Assembly (NCBI GenBank): GCA_903870995.1
Contig: CAIQFD010000020.1
Span: 1-64,000 of the forward strand
Direction of reading: 5' to 3'
Length of the DNA stretch: 64,000 nucleotides
Source of the DNA: an uncultured Methylophilaceae bacterium
GTDB lineage: Bacteria > Pseudomonadota > Gammaproteobacteria > Burkholderiales > Methylophilaceae
This document shows positions 47,626 through 57,153 of this stretch, piece by piece; the first letter of the stretch is position 1, and the number at the start of each line of letters is the position of its first letter. A model generated the notes under the pieces. The model did not search any database. It saw only the letters and a program-made list of their open reading frames with translations, and was not told the origin of the DNA. Made by a program: the position numbers and the translations under genes.

Positions 47626-48598
47626 GTTTTTGATGTTTCGGGTCGTGTGGTTGAGCATGTTTAGATGCATCGTATTTTTCGTATGCATTAACAATTTTTT
47701 GCACTAATGGATGGCGCACCACGTCCTCGGATAAAAAGTGTGTAAATGCGATACCTTTGATATCTTTTAATACTTGTTGCGCTTCAACTAGGCCGCTTTT
47801 TTGACCGCGCCCTAAGTCGATTTGCGTCACATCGCCTGTAATCACGGCTTTTGTGCCAAAACCAATGCGTGTTAAAAACATCTTCATTTGTTCAGGGGTA
47901 GTATTTTGTGCTTCATCCAAAATGATAAAGCTTTGGTTAAGTGTTCGACCGCGCATGTAAGCAAGCGGTGCGACTTCAATGGCGCCACGTTCAAACATTT
48001 TGTTTACGCTGTCGTAACCACCCAAATCATAAAGGGCATCGTATAAAGGACGTAAATAAGGGTCAACTTTTTGTGATAAATCACCAGGTAAGAAGCCCAA
48101 TCTTTCACCTGCCTCAACGGCTGGACGAACTAGGACGATTCTTTTTACTTTGTCACGTGTCAGTGCATCAACTGCACAAGCCACGGCGAGATAGGTTTTA
48201 CCTGTGCCCGCTGGCCCGATTCCAAAAGTAATGTCGTAATCTTGGACTTGCTGTAGATAACTCACTTGCCTAGGCGTACGTCCATGCAAGTCAGCACGGC
48301 GCGTCATTAAGTTGGGCATTGCTGTTGTGGTGACGACTTCAGCACTGAGTTTGTTAGCCTCAACCAAGCCTAATTGAATATCTTCCAACTCAATCGCTTG
48401 TTTTGAACGGGCATAAAAACTTTCTAAAAGCTGCGCTGCAAGACGCGTGTGCTCTTTGTCGCCAGTAAGCTTGAAGTGAGCGCCACGACGTGCGATTTCA
48501 ATCTCTAAAGCGGATGCAATCTGTTTTAGATTTTCATCAAGCGGCCCGCACAAATTGGCGAGGCGGTGGTTGTCTTCAGGTTGTAGGGTGATTTCCAT
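47618..48598 (-). CDS. phoH: PhoH-like ATPase (YbeZ)
   Basis: This 326-residue PhoH family ATPase has Walker A GPAGTGKTYLAVACAVDAL near residue 133, the Walker B region FIILDEAQNTTPEQMKMFLTRIG and KAVITGDVTQIDLG. An N-terminal KH-like portion precedes the ATPase. PhoH-like YbeZ interacts with YbeY and is thought to be an RNA helicase-type partner. It overlaps miaB by one base (TAATG) and ybeY by 8 bases, linking translation of all three. Confidence 0.93.
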   Translation of the reverse strand: MEITLQPEDNHRLANLCGPLDENLKQIASALEIEIARRGAHFKLTGDKEHTRLAAQLLESFYARSKQAIELEDIQLGLVEANKLSAEVVTTTAMPNLMTRRADLHGRTPRQVSYLQQVQDYDITFGIGPAGTGKTYLAVACAVDALTRDKVKRIVLVRPAVEAGERLGFLPGDLSQKVDPYLRPLYDALYDLGGYDSVNKMFERGAIEVAPLAYMRGRTLNQSFIILDEAQNTTPEQMKMFLTRIGFGTKAVITGDVTQIDLGRGQKSGLVEAQQVLKDIKGIAFTHFLSEDVVRHPLVQKIVNAYEKYDASKHAQPHDPKHQKHE

Positions 48599-49929
48599 TA
48601 TTGAACAATCTTACCGACTAAGCGGCGTGGGTTAGAGACATCAGTAATTTTTACATTCACAAATTGTTGAATCATTTTTGCATCGCCTTCAATATCCACC
48701 ACACGGTTATTATCCGTTTTTCCTGCGAGTAATGAGGCATTTTTCCAAGATGCGCCTTCAATTAAAACGCGTTGCACTGAACCAAGCATCGCTTGTGAGA
48801 TAGCTTTGGCTTGCGTTTCGTTAATGGCTTGCAATCTTTCTAGGCGCGCTAGTTTAGTTGCTTCATCCACATCATCTTTCAAGAAAGCTGCTGGTGTGCC
48901 GGGTCGTGGGCTGTATAAAAAGCTAAAGCTTGCATCAAAGCCTACATCTTGCATGAGCTTTACTGTGGCCTCAAAGTCTGCTTCTGATTCGCCAGGAAAG
49001 CCAATAATAAAATCAGAAGTAAACGTTAGGTTGGAATTGGCAGCGCGTAGCTTGCGGATAATCGATTTGAATTGAAGCGTGGTGTAATTACGTTTCATCG
49101 CCATTAGGATGCGGTCGCTCCCCGCTTGGACTGGCAAGTGTAACTGTGTTGCGAGTTTGGGCACAGTGGCAAAACAATTAATAAGCTGCTCGCTCATTTC
49201 ATTCGGGTGGCTGGTTGTAAAGCGAATGCGCTCGATTTGTGGTATTTCGGCAATAGTTTCGATGAGCAATGCTAAGTCGGCTGTGTCGCCTTGATATTGA
49301 GTACGGTAAGCGTTGACGTTTTGCCCAAGCAGCGTGATTTCTTTTACGCCCTGTTCAGCCAGCTGAATGGCCTCAGTCAAGATGTCTTCAAAGGGTCGCG
49401 ACACTTCTTCGCCGCGGGTATAGGGCACCACGCAGAAAGTACAGTACTTACTGCAACCTTCCATAATGCTTAAAAAAGCGCTCGCACCTTCAACGCGAGG
49501 CGGCGGTAAATGATCGAATTTTTCAACTTCTGGGAAGCTGATGTCGACTTGTGAAGTGCCGCTAGATTGATTATTTTTAATCATCTCTGGTAAGCGATGC
49601 AGAGTTTGTGGCCCAAAGACAATATCTACATATGGCGCACGTTTAATGATGTTGTCACCCTCTTGCGAAGCAACGCAACCACCAACGCCAATCACTAAGT
49701 TAGGATTTTTCTCTTTAAGCTCAACAAAGCGGCCTAGGTGACTAAACACTTTGTCTTCTGCTTTTTCGCGAACTGAGCAAGTGTTGAGCAAAATGACATC
49801 TGCATCTTCAGCCGTGTCGGTTTCTACCATGCCATCTGATGAAGAAAGCATATCCGCCATGCGTGAAGAATCATATTCATTCATCTGGCAACCAAAGGTT
49901 TTGATGAAGACTTTTTTAGGAGGTGTCAT
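48598..49929 (-). CDS. miaB: tRNA-2-methylthio-N6-dimethylallyladenosine synthase
   Basis: MiaB is a radical SAM enzyme that methylthiolates A37 in tRNAs reading UNN codons. The 443-residue protein has the auxiliary-cluster cysteines in [24 protein letters not shown] and [10 protein letters not shown], the radical [11 protein letters not shown] and a C-terminal TRAM domain. It starts the miaB-phoH-ybeY-corC operon. The upstream 248-bp gap contains its promoter on the minus strand and the micro-ORF promoter on the other. Confidence 0.97.
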   Translation of the reverse strand: MTPPKKVFIKTFGCQMNEYDSSRMADMLSSSDGMVETDTAEDADVILLNTCSVREKAEDKVFSHLGRFVELKEKNPNLVIGVGGCVASQEGDNIIKRAPYVDIVFGPQTLHRLPEMIKNNQSSGTSQVDISFPEVEKFDHLPPPRVEGASAFLSIMEGCSKYCTFCVVPYTRGEEVSRPFEDILTEAIQLAEQGVKEITLLGQNVNAYRTQYQGDTADLALLIETIAEIPQIERIRFTTSHPNEMSEQLINCFATVPKLATQLHLPVQAGSDRILMAMKRNYTTLQFKSIIRKLRAANSNLTFTSDFIIGFPGESEADFEATVKLMQDVGFDASFSFLYSPRPGTPAAFLKDDVDEATKLARLERLQAINETQAKAISQAMLGSVQRVLIEGASWKNASLLAGKTDNNRVVDIEGDAKMIQQFVNVKITDVSNPRRLVGKIVQ

Positions 49930-50177
49930 GGCTAGGCAAGCGTTACGCGCTTGAATTTACGCGGCAAGATGTTGAGATGGGTGGTGCTGCAGGAGCAACT
50001 TCGCAAAATATGGTTAAAACTCAGAAAGCTAAGCATTAATTGTAGCTTAGCCAGAGTGGAATGCCAAACTTCAGAATAATATATTCATCAACTAATAGCA
50101 GTATCAATTTTGATTTAATCTGTGGCACAATTTAGTACGTATGTTTCATAACAACAATATGCTTGGAGGGTAATAAT

Positions 50178-50276
50178 ATGTTTATTGGATGGCAAGGTAT
50201 TGCAACATTAGTTGGGATTTTGGTAGTGGTGAGCTTAATTCTTTATGTGTTTACAAAGTGGCTAGATAATAATTGA
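50178..50276 (+). CDS. 32-residue single-helix membrane peptide, unknown function
   Basis: A micro-ORF with strong signals: GGAGG lies 9 bases before the ATG and a long hairpin follows the stop. The peptide begins MFIGWQGIATLVGILVVVSL, has one transmembrane helix (about 8-25) and ends FTKWLDNN. It has no close family that I recognise. It stands between miaB and ubiB, which point away from or toward it on the other strand, so it is a free-standing transcription unit. Confidence 0.55.
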   Translation: MFIGWQGIATLVGILVVVSLILYVFTKWLDNN

Positions 50277-50286
50277 TTTTCAGAAC

Positions 50287-50320
50287 CCTTAAGAAGCTAG
50301 GTGAGCCTGGCTTCTTAAGG
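50287..50320. terminator. Long hairpin between the micro-ORF and ubiB
   Basis: CCTTAAGAAGCTAGG pairs with CCTGGCTTCTTAAGG (one G-U pair), a 15-bp stem with a 4-base loop, 10 bp after the micro-ORF stop. No T run follows immediately, so on the plus strand it may end or protect the short message. On the minus strand it lies after the ubiB stop. Confidence 0.6.
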
Positions 50321-50343
50321 CGGTTTAAAAGCTGAATCTCTTT

Positions 50344-51870
50344 TTAGATTATCATCCAAACACCAATGGCCATAAGACTTAAAACCGTTGCCATCAATAT
50401 ATTGATTAGTCGATTTTGTTGTTGATGCTTGTCTTTTAGTTCATTGAGCTGATTTTTAAGTTGCTGGTTCTTTTCTAAATCTTGCGTTAAAAACGCGTCA
50501 ATTTTTCTTGGTAATGTAGGCAACACTGCCCCCCAATTCGGGGCTTCTGCTTTGATGCGGTTTATCACACTGCGCCAGCCAATTTGCTCTGACATCCAGC
50601 GCTCTAGAAATGGTTGTGCCGTTTTCCATAAGTCTAATTCAGGATCTAAATCACGCCCCAAACCCTCAACATTAAGTAGTGTTTTTTGTAGCATTGTTAG
50701 TTGAGGTTGGATGATTAATCCAAATCTTCTTGCGGTATGGAATAGACGAATCAGCACGCGGCCGAATGAAATGTCTTTGAGCGGCTTGTTAAAGATAGGC
50801 TCGCAAACTGCACGAATGGCAGTTTCAAATTGATCGATAGACACATCGCTTGGTACCCACCCTGATTCAATGTGGGCTTTTGCGACTTCTCGGTAATCAC
50901 GGCGGAAAAACGCCAAAAAGTTACGCGCTAGGTATTGTTTGTCAGTCTCTGTGAGAGTCCCCATGATGCCAAAATCAAGTGCGATGTAACGACCGTCATT
51001 CGCTACTTGAATGTTGCCAGGGTGCATGTCTGCATGAAAAAAACCATCACGGAAAACTTGGGTAAAGAAAATCTCAACGCCATCACGCGCAAGCTTTGGA
51101 ATGTCGATCCCCATGGCACGCAATTTATCTACTTGACTAACAGGTGTTCCGTTCATGCGTTCCATGACCATGACTTGTTCATGGCACCAATCCCAATAAA
51201 CTTCAGGCACTTGCAATAAAGGGCTATTGGGAAAGTTGCGGCCAAGCAAGCTACAATTCGCAGCCTCGAGCATCAGGTCGAGTTCGTTGTTAATATGCTG
51301 TGAAAAATCAGCAACGACCTCTCTGGGTCGCAGTCTTTTACCATCGGCAAGTAAAGCTTGAATAAGCCATGCCGCAACTTCTAACAACTTAATGTCCTTC
51401 TGAATAACGCTTGCAATGCCAGGACGTAAGATTTTGACCGCAACAGGCTTGCCGTCCATCAAGTGTGCGAAGTGAACTTGTGCAACGGACGCGCTAGCAA
51501 TTGGCATTTTGTCAAACTGGGTAAAGACTTGGTCAACGGGCTTTTTGTAGGTGTCGATTAATATTTGCTCAACCAAGGCGTAGTCGAAAGGTGGCACTTG
51601 GTCTTGCAGTTTTGCGAGCTCATCAGCGATGTCGAGCGGAATGAGATCGCGACGGGTTGATAACATTTGACCGAACTTAACAAAGATAGGGCCAAGTGCT
51701 TCGAGTGCTAAGCGGAGGCGCTCCCCTCTAGCTTGTTTAGTATTGCGGAAAAACAATAATGTTTTGATGGTTTTTCGAAGGGGTGAAAATTTACTATGCG
51801 CGAGCACGAACTCATCAAGCCCAAACTTGAGTGAGATAAAGATGATTTTAAGTAATCTAAAAAACCGCAT
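50344..51870 (-). CDS. ubiB: Ubiquinone biosynthesis protein UbiB (ABC1 kinase-like)
   Basis: UbiB is an atypical kinase-like ATPase needed for ubiquinone synthesis, membrane-bound by C-terminal helices. The 508-residue protein has the ABC1 family blocks [31 protein letters not shown] (the Ala-rich loop replacing the usual P-loop), VKILRPG and [15 protein letters not shown]-terminal coiled region and one transmembrane helix (about 488-508) follow. It is the last gene of the ubiE-ubiJ-ubiB cluster. Confidence 0.95.
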   Translation of the reverse strand: MRFFRLLKIIFISLKFGLDEFVLAHSKFSPLRKTIKTLLFFRNTKQARGERLRLALEALGPIFVKFGQMLSTRRDLIPLDIADELAKLQDQVPPFDYALVEQILIDTYKKPVDQVFTQFDKMPIASASVAQVHFAHLMDGKPVAVKILRPGIASVIQKDIKLLEVAAWLIQALLADGKRLRPREVVADFSQHINNELDLMLEAANCSLLGRNFPNSPLLQVPEVYWDWCHEQVMVMERMNGTPVSQVDKLRAMGIDIPKLARDGVEIFFTQVFRDGFFHADMHPGNIQVANDGRYIALDFGIMGTLTETDKQYLARNFLAFFRRDYREVAKAHIESGWVPSDVSIDQFETAIRAVCEPIFNKPLKDISFGRVLIRLFHTARRFGLIIQPQLTMLQKTLLNVEGLGRDLDPELDLWKTAQPFLERWMSEQIGWRSVINRIKAEAPNWGAVLPTLPRKIDAFLTQDLEKNQQLKNQLNELKDKHQQQNRLINILMATVLSLMAIGVWMII

Positions 51871-51892
51871 AGTTTGTTTTTCTATTGTTTGT

Positions 51893-52465
51893 TTATTTTG
51901 AGCGCAGTTTTGCTAAGCGTTTTTCAAGGCGCTCGACATCATCGCGAAGCGCATCCACGTTTTGCACAAAATCTTCCACGTGGCGCTTTTTGGCGATAAG
52001 TGGATTTTCCTCTTGCCAATACTCCGCAGTCATTTCCACAAAATTAATGGCTTGTTTCTTGGCTTCATGTGCGCTGGATTTTACAAAAGCACTCGCTTTG
52101 TTGGCTGATATGTCACCAACGACTTTGCTTAAATCTTCTTCGTAATCCCATTTAATATTCTGTAAAACTTTCGCTAAGCCTTTGGCAAGATCAGTGTCGC
52201 CTTCGATCCGCACTTGCGACATGGCGCTCTCATCCTTGGCCAATAGTCTTAATGCCAGCGAAGGTGATAGTTGAATTGATGCATCAGCGTAAAGTGTCTC
52301 ACCTGCCATTGCCAATCCACCATCCTCCAATACAGTTAAACTTGCATGGGCTGGAGGCATATTAAAACGCACGGTTTTCCCGCTAAAAGGTAAAAGCTCA
52401 CCCCGCACCCACTGGTTTTGGGTGACAAGGTGATTTAATACACGAGTTAATAGTGGCTTAAACAT
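51893..52465 (-). CDS. ubiJ: Ubiquinone biosynthesis accessory factor UbiJ
   Basis: UbiJ carries an SCP2 lipid-binding domain and organises the soluble ubiquinone-synthesis complex with UbiK. The 190-residue protein has the SCP2-like N-terminal half (about 10-110), then a helical C-terminus ending in a coiled-coil [20 protein letters not shown]. Order ubiE-ubiJ-ubiB is conserved in proteobacteria, with 17 bp between ubiE and ubiJ here. Confidence 0.9.
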   Translation of the reverse strand: MFKPLLTRVLNHLVTQNQWVRGELLPFSGKTVRFNMPPAHASLTVLEDGGLAMAGETLYADASIQLSPSLALRLLAKDESAMSQVRIEGDTDLAKGLAKVLQNIKWDYEEDLSKVVGDISANKASAFVKSSAHEAKKQAINFVEMTAEYWQEENPLIAKKRHVEDFVQNVDALRDDVERLEKRLAKLRSK

Positions 52466-52482
52466 AAAGGAGCGAAGGCTGC

Positions 52483-53223
52483 TTAAACTTTCCAGCCTTT
52501 GTGTAATGCCACAACGCCAGCGGCAAGATTGTAATAGTCTACTTTGCCTAAGCCGGCATCTAGCATCATTTTTCGCAAGGTTTCTTGGTCAGGGTGCATA
52601 CGAATTGATTCGGCCAAGTATTGATAACTCTCTGCATCTTTGGCAAATAGCTTTCCCATAATCGGGAGTAGTTTGAATGAGTAAGCATCATAAAGCGGGG
52701 CGAGTGGTTTCCAAACTTGTGAAAATTCAAGCACCAACAAGCGGCCGCCAGTTTTAAGCACGCGGCGCATTTCAGCCAAGGCATTAGCTTTGTGGGTCAT
52801 GTTGCGTAGACCAAAGGCCACAATCACGCAATCAAAGTGATTGTCGGGGAAGGGTAATTTTTCCGCATCACATTGCAATGCAGGCACTGCTGCACCGTCA
52901 TCAATTAAGCGATCGCGGCCTACGGCCAGCATGGAGGCATTGATGTCGGTCAGAATCACTTGGCCAGTCGATCCCACTTTTTTATTGAATAGTCGAGATA
53001 GGTCGCCACTGCCGCCTGCAACATCTAACACTTTATCTCCTGCTTTTACGCCACTAATTTCGACTGCAAAGCGTTTCCATGTGCGATGCAGGCCGGCTGA
53101 CATCACGTCATTCATCAAATCATATTTGCGCGCAACAGAATGAAAAACTTCGCCTACTTTGCTCGCTTTTTCATTTTCGTTGACGGTTTTAAAACCAAAG
53201 TGCGTTTGATTTGAATCTGACAT
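52483..53223 (-). CDS. ubiE: Ubiquinone/menaquinone biosynthesis C-methyltransferase
   Basis: UbiE performs the C-methylation step of ubiquinone synthesis. The 246-residue class I SAM methyltransferase shows [20 protein letters not shown], the SAM-binding [29 protein letters not shown] and a C-terminal [15 protein letters not shown]. It lies 19 bp after the DUF971 gene and before ubiJ. Confidence 0.96.
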   Translation of the reverse strand: MSDSNQTHFGFKTVNENEKASKVGEVFHSVARKYDLMNDVMSAGLHRTWKRFAVEISGVKAGDKVLDVAGGSGDLSRLFNKKVGSTGQVILTDINASMLAVGRDRLIDDGAAVPALQCDAEKLPFPDNHFDCVIVAFGLRNMTHKANALAEMRRVLKTGGRLLVLEFSQVWKPLAPLYDAYSFKLLPIMGKLFAKDAESYQYLAESIRMHPDQETLRKMMLDAGLGKVDYYNLAAGVVALHKGWKV

Positions 53224-53242
53224 TTACTTACTACCTCGTTAA

Positions 53243-53626
53243 TTAAGCTTGGCTAGGATTGCGTTTGACGCCAGCAGCATCTAGCTTGCCTATGTATTCT
53301 AACCAAAGTGCTTCGTAATTGCGGGCTAAATCGTATAAATAATCCCAAGAATATAAACCTGTGTCGTGCCCATCAGAAAAAACTAATCTAATTGCATATT
53401 GGCCGATAGGTTCAATCGCCGTGATATTCACATCTTCTTTTCCAGTTTGTAATACCTCTTGACCAACGCCGTGGCCGCGAACTTCAGCAGATGGTGAATA
53501 GACGCGTAAAAACTCGCAAGAAAGCATGCATTCCGTATCGTCATCGAATGCAATTTCTAAAAGGCGAGATTTTTGGTGCAACTTAATATTGCTTGGACGC
53601 GGAGAATTTTGGCTGTTTGAACGCAT
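53243..53626 (-). CDS. DUF971 (GBBH-like N-terminal) protein
   Basis: The 127-residue protein has the DUF971/GBBH-like N-terminal domain: LLEIAFDDDTECMLSCEFLRVYSPSAE split into shorter conserved blocks, then YAIRLVFSDGHDTGLYSWDYL. Such small proteins occur beside ubiE in many betaproteobacteria; the domain has been linked to iron-sulfur cluster transfer, but the role here is unknown. It is the first gene of the ubi cluster on the minus strand. Confidence 0.85.
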   Translation of the reverse strand: MRSNSQNSPRPSNIKLHQKSRLLEIAFDDDTECMLSCEFLRVYSPSAEVRGHGVGQEVLQTGKEDVNITAIEPIGQYAIRLVFSDGHDTGLYSWDYLYDLARNYEALWLEYIGKLDAAGVKRNPSQA

Positions 53627-53764
53627 AAATGTTAAATCGACTTAAAGTTGAATGATAGCAGAAAGCGCACTTGCGTTGAGTTAAAGCGGTATTTTTGAAA
53701 TGTTAAATAGTATGTTTTTTTTTGTCGAAAAAATACATTTCAATATCTTTAGAAGCTATTGATT

Positions 53765-53793
53765 TTGTTAATAAAAAATAATAATTTTATGAT
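53765..53793 (+). promoter_or_regulatory. Sigma-70-type promoter for the dynamin-like gene
   Basis: TTGTTA at 53765-53770 and TATGAT at 53788-53793 are separated by exactly 17 bp. The predicted start of transcription is about 30-35 bp before the dynamin ATG, with GAGGA in between. The surrounding 207-bp gap is very AT-rich and shows nothing else I can name. Confidence 0.6.
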
Positions 53794-53833
53794 ACAGTAG
53801 TGACTACATAAAACGCAAGTCGAGGAAAATGTC

Positions 53834-55792
53834 ATGGCTGAGAACCTACTGAAACAGGAATTCACTGCATATGCTCAGTGGCGTAACTCACTGATTGAAA
53901 ATATTGCCCAATATCGTCATTGGCTGAACGATCAAGAATTGAATGATGTACAAAACGATCAACGCATTCAACAGTTGCTCGATAAGTTGAATCAAGATCA
54001 ATTAAGCGTGGCTTTCGTTGCAGAGTTTTCACGCGGTAAGTCGGAGTTGATTAATGCTATTTTCTTTGCTGATTATGGGCAGCGATTATTGCCATCGTCA
54101 GCTGGGCGAACCACGATGTGCCCGACCGAACTTTATTACGATGCGGGCAAACCAAGTGCTATTCGGCTATTGCCTATTGAAACCAGACTTTCTGATGTGA
54201 CGACGACAGAATATAAAGGCTATGCGGACGAGTGGACAACATTTGAATTTGATGTTGATGACAACGAAAGCATGATTGCCGCATTTAAAGAAGTCGGGGC
54301 AGTTAAACGTGCAACCGTTGAAGAAGCCGAGGCTTATGGCCTGTTTGATGCAAACAATGCAGATGACGTCACTACATTAAATACTGATGGAACGATTGAT
54401 ATTCCACGTTGGCGTTATGCCATGATTAATTTCCCGCATCCTTTACTTGAGCAGGGCTTGGTTATTTTAGATACTCCGGGCTTAAACGCGGTCGGTACGG
54501 AGCCTGAGCTTACTTTAAATATGTTGCCCAATGCGCATGCCGTTTTATTTGTGTTGGCAGCTGATACTGGTGTCACTAAGTCTGAGTCTGATGTTTGGCA
54601 TCAATATATTGGAGGAAAGCGTTGGCAACAAAAGGGACGTTTTGCGGTACTCAATAAAATTGACGGTTTGTGGGATGAGCTGAAAGATGAATCGGCCATT
54701 TCTCAAGAAATTAATAAACAACTAAAAACCAGTGCTGCTTTGCTGGGCCTACCTGAAAATAAGATATTTCCAATTTCTGCACAAAAGGCTTTGCTGGCAA
54801 AGGTTAACGGTGACAGTGCACTTTTGTCTAAAAGCCGCTTGCCGGCTTTGGAACAGGCGCTCACTAATGAATTGATTCCAGCAAAAAAGGAAATCATCAG
54901 TGAAAGTATTCGGTATGCACTGGAAGACTTGATTGGCAATACACAGGTTATTCTTGAAAAACGGGCGCATGGCTTGGTTGAGCAATTAGGTGAGTTACGC
55001 AGTCTGCGTGGTAAGAATGTGGATGTGGTTGAGCACATGATCAGCCGTGTTAAGGAAGATAAGGAGAGTTTTGAAAAGGCCTTACAACGTTTTCAGGCTT
55101 TACGCAGCGTTTATTCACAGCAGGCCAATACGCTTTTTACCTTATTCGGGATGGAGACGACCCGCTCGCAAATCAAACAAGCTAAAACACAAATGATGGC
55201 AGCAAATTTCACCAAAGATATTCGTGCTGTGATGGATGGTTTTTTTGTTGAGGTGAATAGTCGTTTGACCAATGCAGATGCGCAAATCAATGAAATTAAA
55301 AAAATGATGAACGTAATGTACGAGAAGTTTTCGTCTGAGCATGGCTTACGTGAAATGAAGCCGCCTACTTTTCATATTGCCCGATATCAGAAAGAGCTAG
55401 CGAAGCTTGAAAGTGTTTATGTTGAGCAATTCAATACGACATTTAATATGATTGCGTATGAAAAAATGAGTTTGATTGCTAAGTTTTTTGAGACATTGGC
55501 AAATCGGGTGTTGTATGTTTTTGATATTGCCAATCAGGATTTGGAAGTTTGGCTTCGTGCAGTGATTTCTCCTATGGAATCGCAAGTGCGAGAACATCAA
55601 TTGCAATTACGTCGTCGCTTGGAAAGCATTAAGCGCATTCACCAAGCAACCGATACGTTAGAAGATAGAATTGGTGAGCTTGAAACGATAGAAAAAGGTT
55701 TCCATGACCAACTCTCTGAGCTAGAGTCTTTACATCAGCGTATGATAACGCTGTTAGAAGTCGAACATCTTGAAGAAGGATTGGCTGCGTGA
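53834..55792 (+). CDS. Bacterial dynamin-like GTPase
   Basis: The 652-residue protein has the Dynamin_N fold: P-loop AEFSRGKS at 63-70 (Ala in place of the usual first Gly), switch I region GRTTMCPTE (91-99), DTPG at 213-216 and NKID at 274-277. The C-terminal half is helical with coiled-coil stretches and a hydrophobic stretch near 540-570 that could be a membrane paddle. Such proteins bind or reshape membranes; its task is unknown. GAGGA precedes the ATG. Its stop overlaps the ccoS start by 4 bases (GTGA), coupling translation of the two. Confidence 0.85.
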   Translation: MAENLLKQEFTAYAQWRNSLIENIAQYRHWLNDQELNDVQNDQRIQQLLDKLNQDQLSVAFVAEFSRGKSELINAIFFADYGQRLLPSSAGRTTMCPTELYYDAGKPSAIRLLPIETRLSDVTTTEYKGYADEWTTFEFDVDDNESMIAAFKEVGAVKRATVEEAEAYGLFDANNADDVTTLNTDGTIDIPRWRYAMINFPHPLLEQGLVILDTPGLNAVGTEPELTLNMLPNAHAVLFVLAADTGVTKSESDVWHQYIGGKRWQQKGRFAVLNKIDGLWDELKDESAISQEINKQLKTSAALLGLPENKIFPISAQKALLAKVNGDSALLSKSRLPALEQALTNELIPAKKEIISESIRYALEDLIGNTQVILEKRAHGLVEQLGELRSLRGKNVDVVEHMISRVKEDKESFEKALQRFQALRSVYSQQANTLFTLFGMETTRSQIKQAKTQMMAANFTKDIRAVMDGFFVEVNSRLTNADAQINEIKKMMNVMYEKFSSEHGLREMKPPTFHIARYQKELAKLESVYVEQFNTTFNMIAYEKMSLIAKFFETLANRVLYVFDIANQDLEVWLRAVISPMESQVREHQLQLRRRLESIKRIHQATDTLEDRIGELETIEKGFHDQLSELESLHQRMITLLEVEHLEEGLAA

Positions 55793-56007
55793 GTTTAAGT
55801 GCTTTATTTTTTCAGTTGGGTTTGTCAGTTGTCTTTATTGCTTTGGCAGCTGGCGGTATTTTATGGGCGATTAAAAGTGGACAATACGATGATTTAGATG
55901 GCCCAGCCCAGCGAATTTTGATGGATGATGATGACCCAAAGATTCCTTTTAACCAAAGCAAATCATCTGCTGAACGGGTTGAGCCAGATCAAATCAAACG
56001 CAATTAA
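55789..56007 (+). CDS. ccoS: cbb3 oxidase maturation protein CcoS
   Basis: CcoS is a small membrane protein needed for cofactor insertion (heme b and copper) into CcoN. The 72-residue product has one transmembrane helix (about 7-28) and the family signature WAIKSGQYDDLDGPAQRILM followed by Asp residues. The start is a GTG inside the last codons of the dynamin-like gene. In most genomes ccoS follows ccoI; here it is about 16.7 kb from ccoI, which ends at 39133. The C-terminal tail (about 25 residues beyond the signature) is longer than in short homologues. Confidence 0.88.
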   Translation: MSLSALFFQLGLSVVFIALAAGGILWAIKSGQYDDLDGPAQRILMDDDDPKIPFNQSKSSAERVEPDQIKRN

Positions 56008-56099
56008 GTTTTTTTTACTTCAGTCTTAGGTTGAAGTGCCTGACTTAAGCGAATAAACTACTAACTTAGCATTTACTCTTGATTGAAATTGGACATTAT

Positions 56100-56201
56100 A
56101 TGAAACAATATTTCACATTCGATAATTTGCCATTGACGATGTTAATCGCTTTAATCGCATTTGCTTGGTTTAGCGCTTTGTCAGTGATCTTCTTTCACTA
56201 A
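56100..56201 (+). CDS. 33-residue membrane peptide downstream of ccoS, unknown function
   Basis: A micro-ORF begins MKQYFTFDNLPLTMLIALIA and continues FAWFSALSVIFFH, giving one transmembrane helix (about 11-31). It lies 92 bp after ccoS on the same strand and ends 20 bp before a strong terminator, so it is probably the last gene of the dynamin-ccoS unit. The ribosome-binding site (TTGGA) is moderate. It resembles small oxidase subunits in size and topology only. Confidence 0.5.
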   Translation: MKQYFTFDNLPLTMLIALIAFAWFSALSVIFFH

Positions 56202-56220
56202 GATTAGGGATTGATTGCCC

Positions 56221-56252
56221 AATAAAAAAGCTGCCTAGGCAGCTTTTTTATT
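56221..56252. terminator. Bidirectional terminator between the ccoS unit and rpoH
   Basis: AAGCTGCC and GGCAGCTT form a hairpin with A and T runs on either side, so it can end both converging transcripts. Confidence 0.88.
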
Positions 56253-56264
56253 GCTTAAATTTCT

Positions 56265-57125
56265 TTATTGAATATTTGCCGCTAACGCAATTTTCATTTT
56301 TTCCATCGCCTTTTGTTCAATCTGACGAATGCGTTCAGCTGAAACGCCAAACTCATCGGCCAAATCATGCAAAGTTGAGTTGCTGTCTTGAGTCAGCCAA
56401 CGCGCTTCAACAATGCGACGGCTCCGTTCATCAAGGCTCGCAAGTGCATTCGCTAGACCAGTCGTTTGCAAATGTTCTTGCTCTATCGCAGATAGCATTT
56501 CTGAAGGTTCTGGATGATCATCCTCTAAATAAGCGATTGGGCTAAAACTATCTTCGCTATCATCATCGCTATTACCCTCAAGTGAGATTTCATGGCCACC
56601 AAGACGTGACTCCATCTCCAGCACTTCTTCAGGTTTTACTTTTAGCTCGCGAGCAATATGTGCCACTTCATCTGGTTGAAGGCTGCCAGTGCCAGTTTTC
56701 ATACTACGTAAATTAAAGAAAAGTTTACGTTGTGCTTTAGTCGTAGCGACTTTTACCAAGCGCCAGTTACGCACGATGTATTCATGCATTTCTGCTTTAA
56801 TCCAATGCATCGCGAACGATACCAAACGGACTCCACGTGTTGGGTCAAAGCGTTTTACGGCCTTCATAAGGCCAATGTTACCTTCTTGGATTAAATCTGC
56901 TTGAGGTAAGCCATAGCCAGAATAGCCGCGCGCAATACTCGCGACTAAGCGAAGGTGAGAAACAATGAGCGCTTTCGCAGCCTCAAGGTCGTTATTATTC
57001 TTGAGGCGTGTTGCGTAGTCCAACTCCTCCTCTGCCGTAAGCACAGGAAAAGCTTTGATGGTGCGCATGTACTGATCCAAACTATCTAAAGCAGATGGAA
57101 TCGGTAAACTAAGTGCATTCGTCAT
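56265..57125 (-). CDS. rpoH: RNA polymerase heat-shock sigma factor RpoH (sigma-32)
   Basis: RpoH directs transcription of heat-shock genes. The 286-residue protein has region 2 (LRLVASIARGYSGYGLPQADLIQEGNIGLMKAVKRFDP in shorter blocks), the RpoH box QRKLFFNLR and a region 4 helix-turn-helix LADEFGVSAERIRQIEQKA. The ATG at 57125 lies 7 bases after AAAGG and gives MTNALSLPIPS; a second ATG six codons upstream has a weaker site. A CIRCE operator begins 28 bp upstream, so HrcA control is likely. Confidence 0.96.
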   Translation of the reverse strand: MTNALSLPIPSALDSLDQYMRTIKAFPVLTAEEELDYATRLKNNNDLEAAKALIVSHLRLVASIARGYSGYGLPQADLIQEGNIGLMKAVKRFDPTRGVRLVSFAMHWIKAEMHEYIVRNWRLVKVATTKAQRKLFFNLRSMKTGTGSLQPDEVAHIARELKVKPEEVLEMESRLGGHEISLEGNSDDDSEDSFSPIAYLEDDHPEPSEMLSAIEQEHLQTTGLANALASLDERSRRIVEARWLTQDSNSTLHDLADEFGVSAERIRQIEQKAMEKMKIALAANIQ

Positions 57126-57153
57126 GGATTTGCCTTTATTCATGGTGCCAATT

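Noticed and set aside
53834-56007. Dynamin-like GTPase as part of a phage-defence island
   Set aside because: Its neighbours are ubiquinone, oxidase-maturation and sigma-factor genes; no defence, mobile or toxin genes are near, so a housekeeping membrane role fits better.
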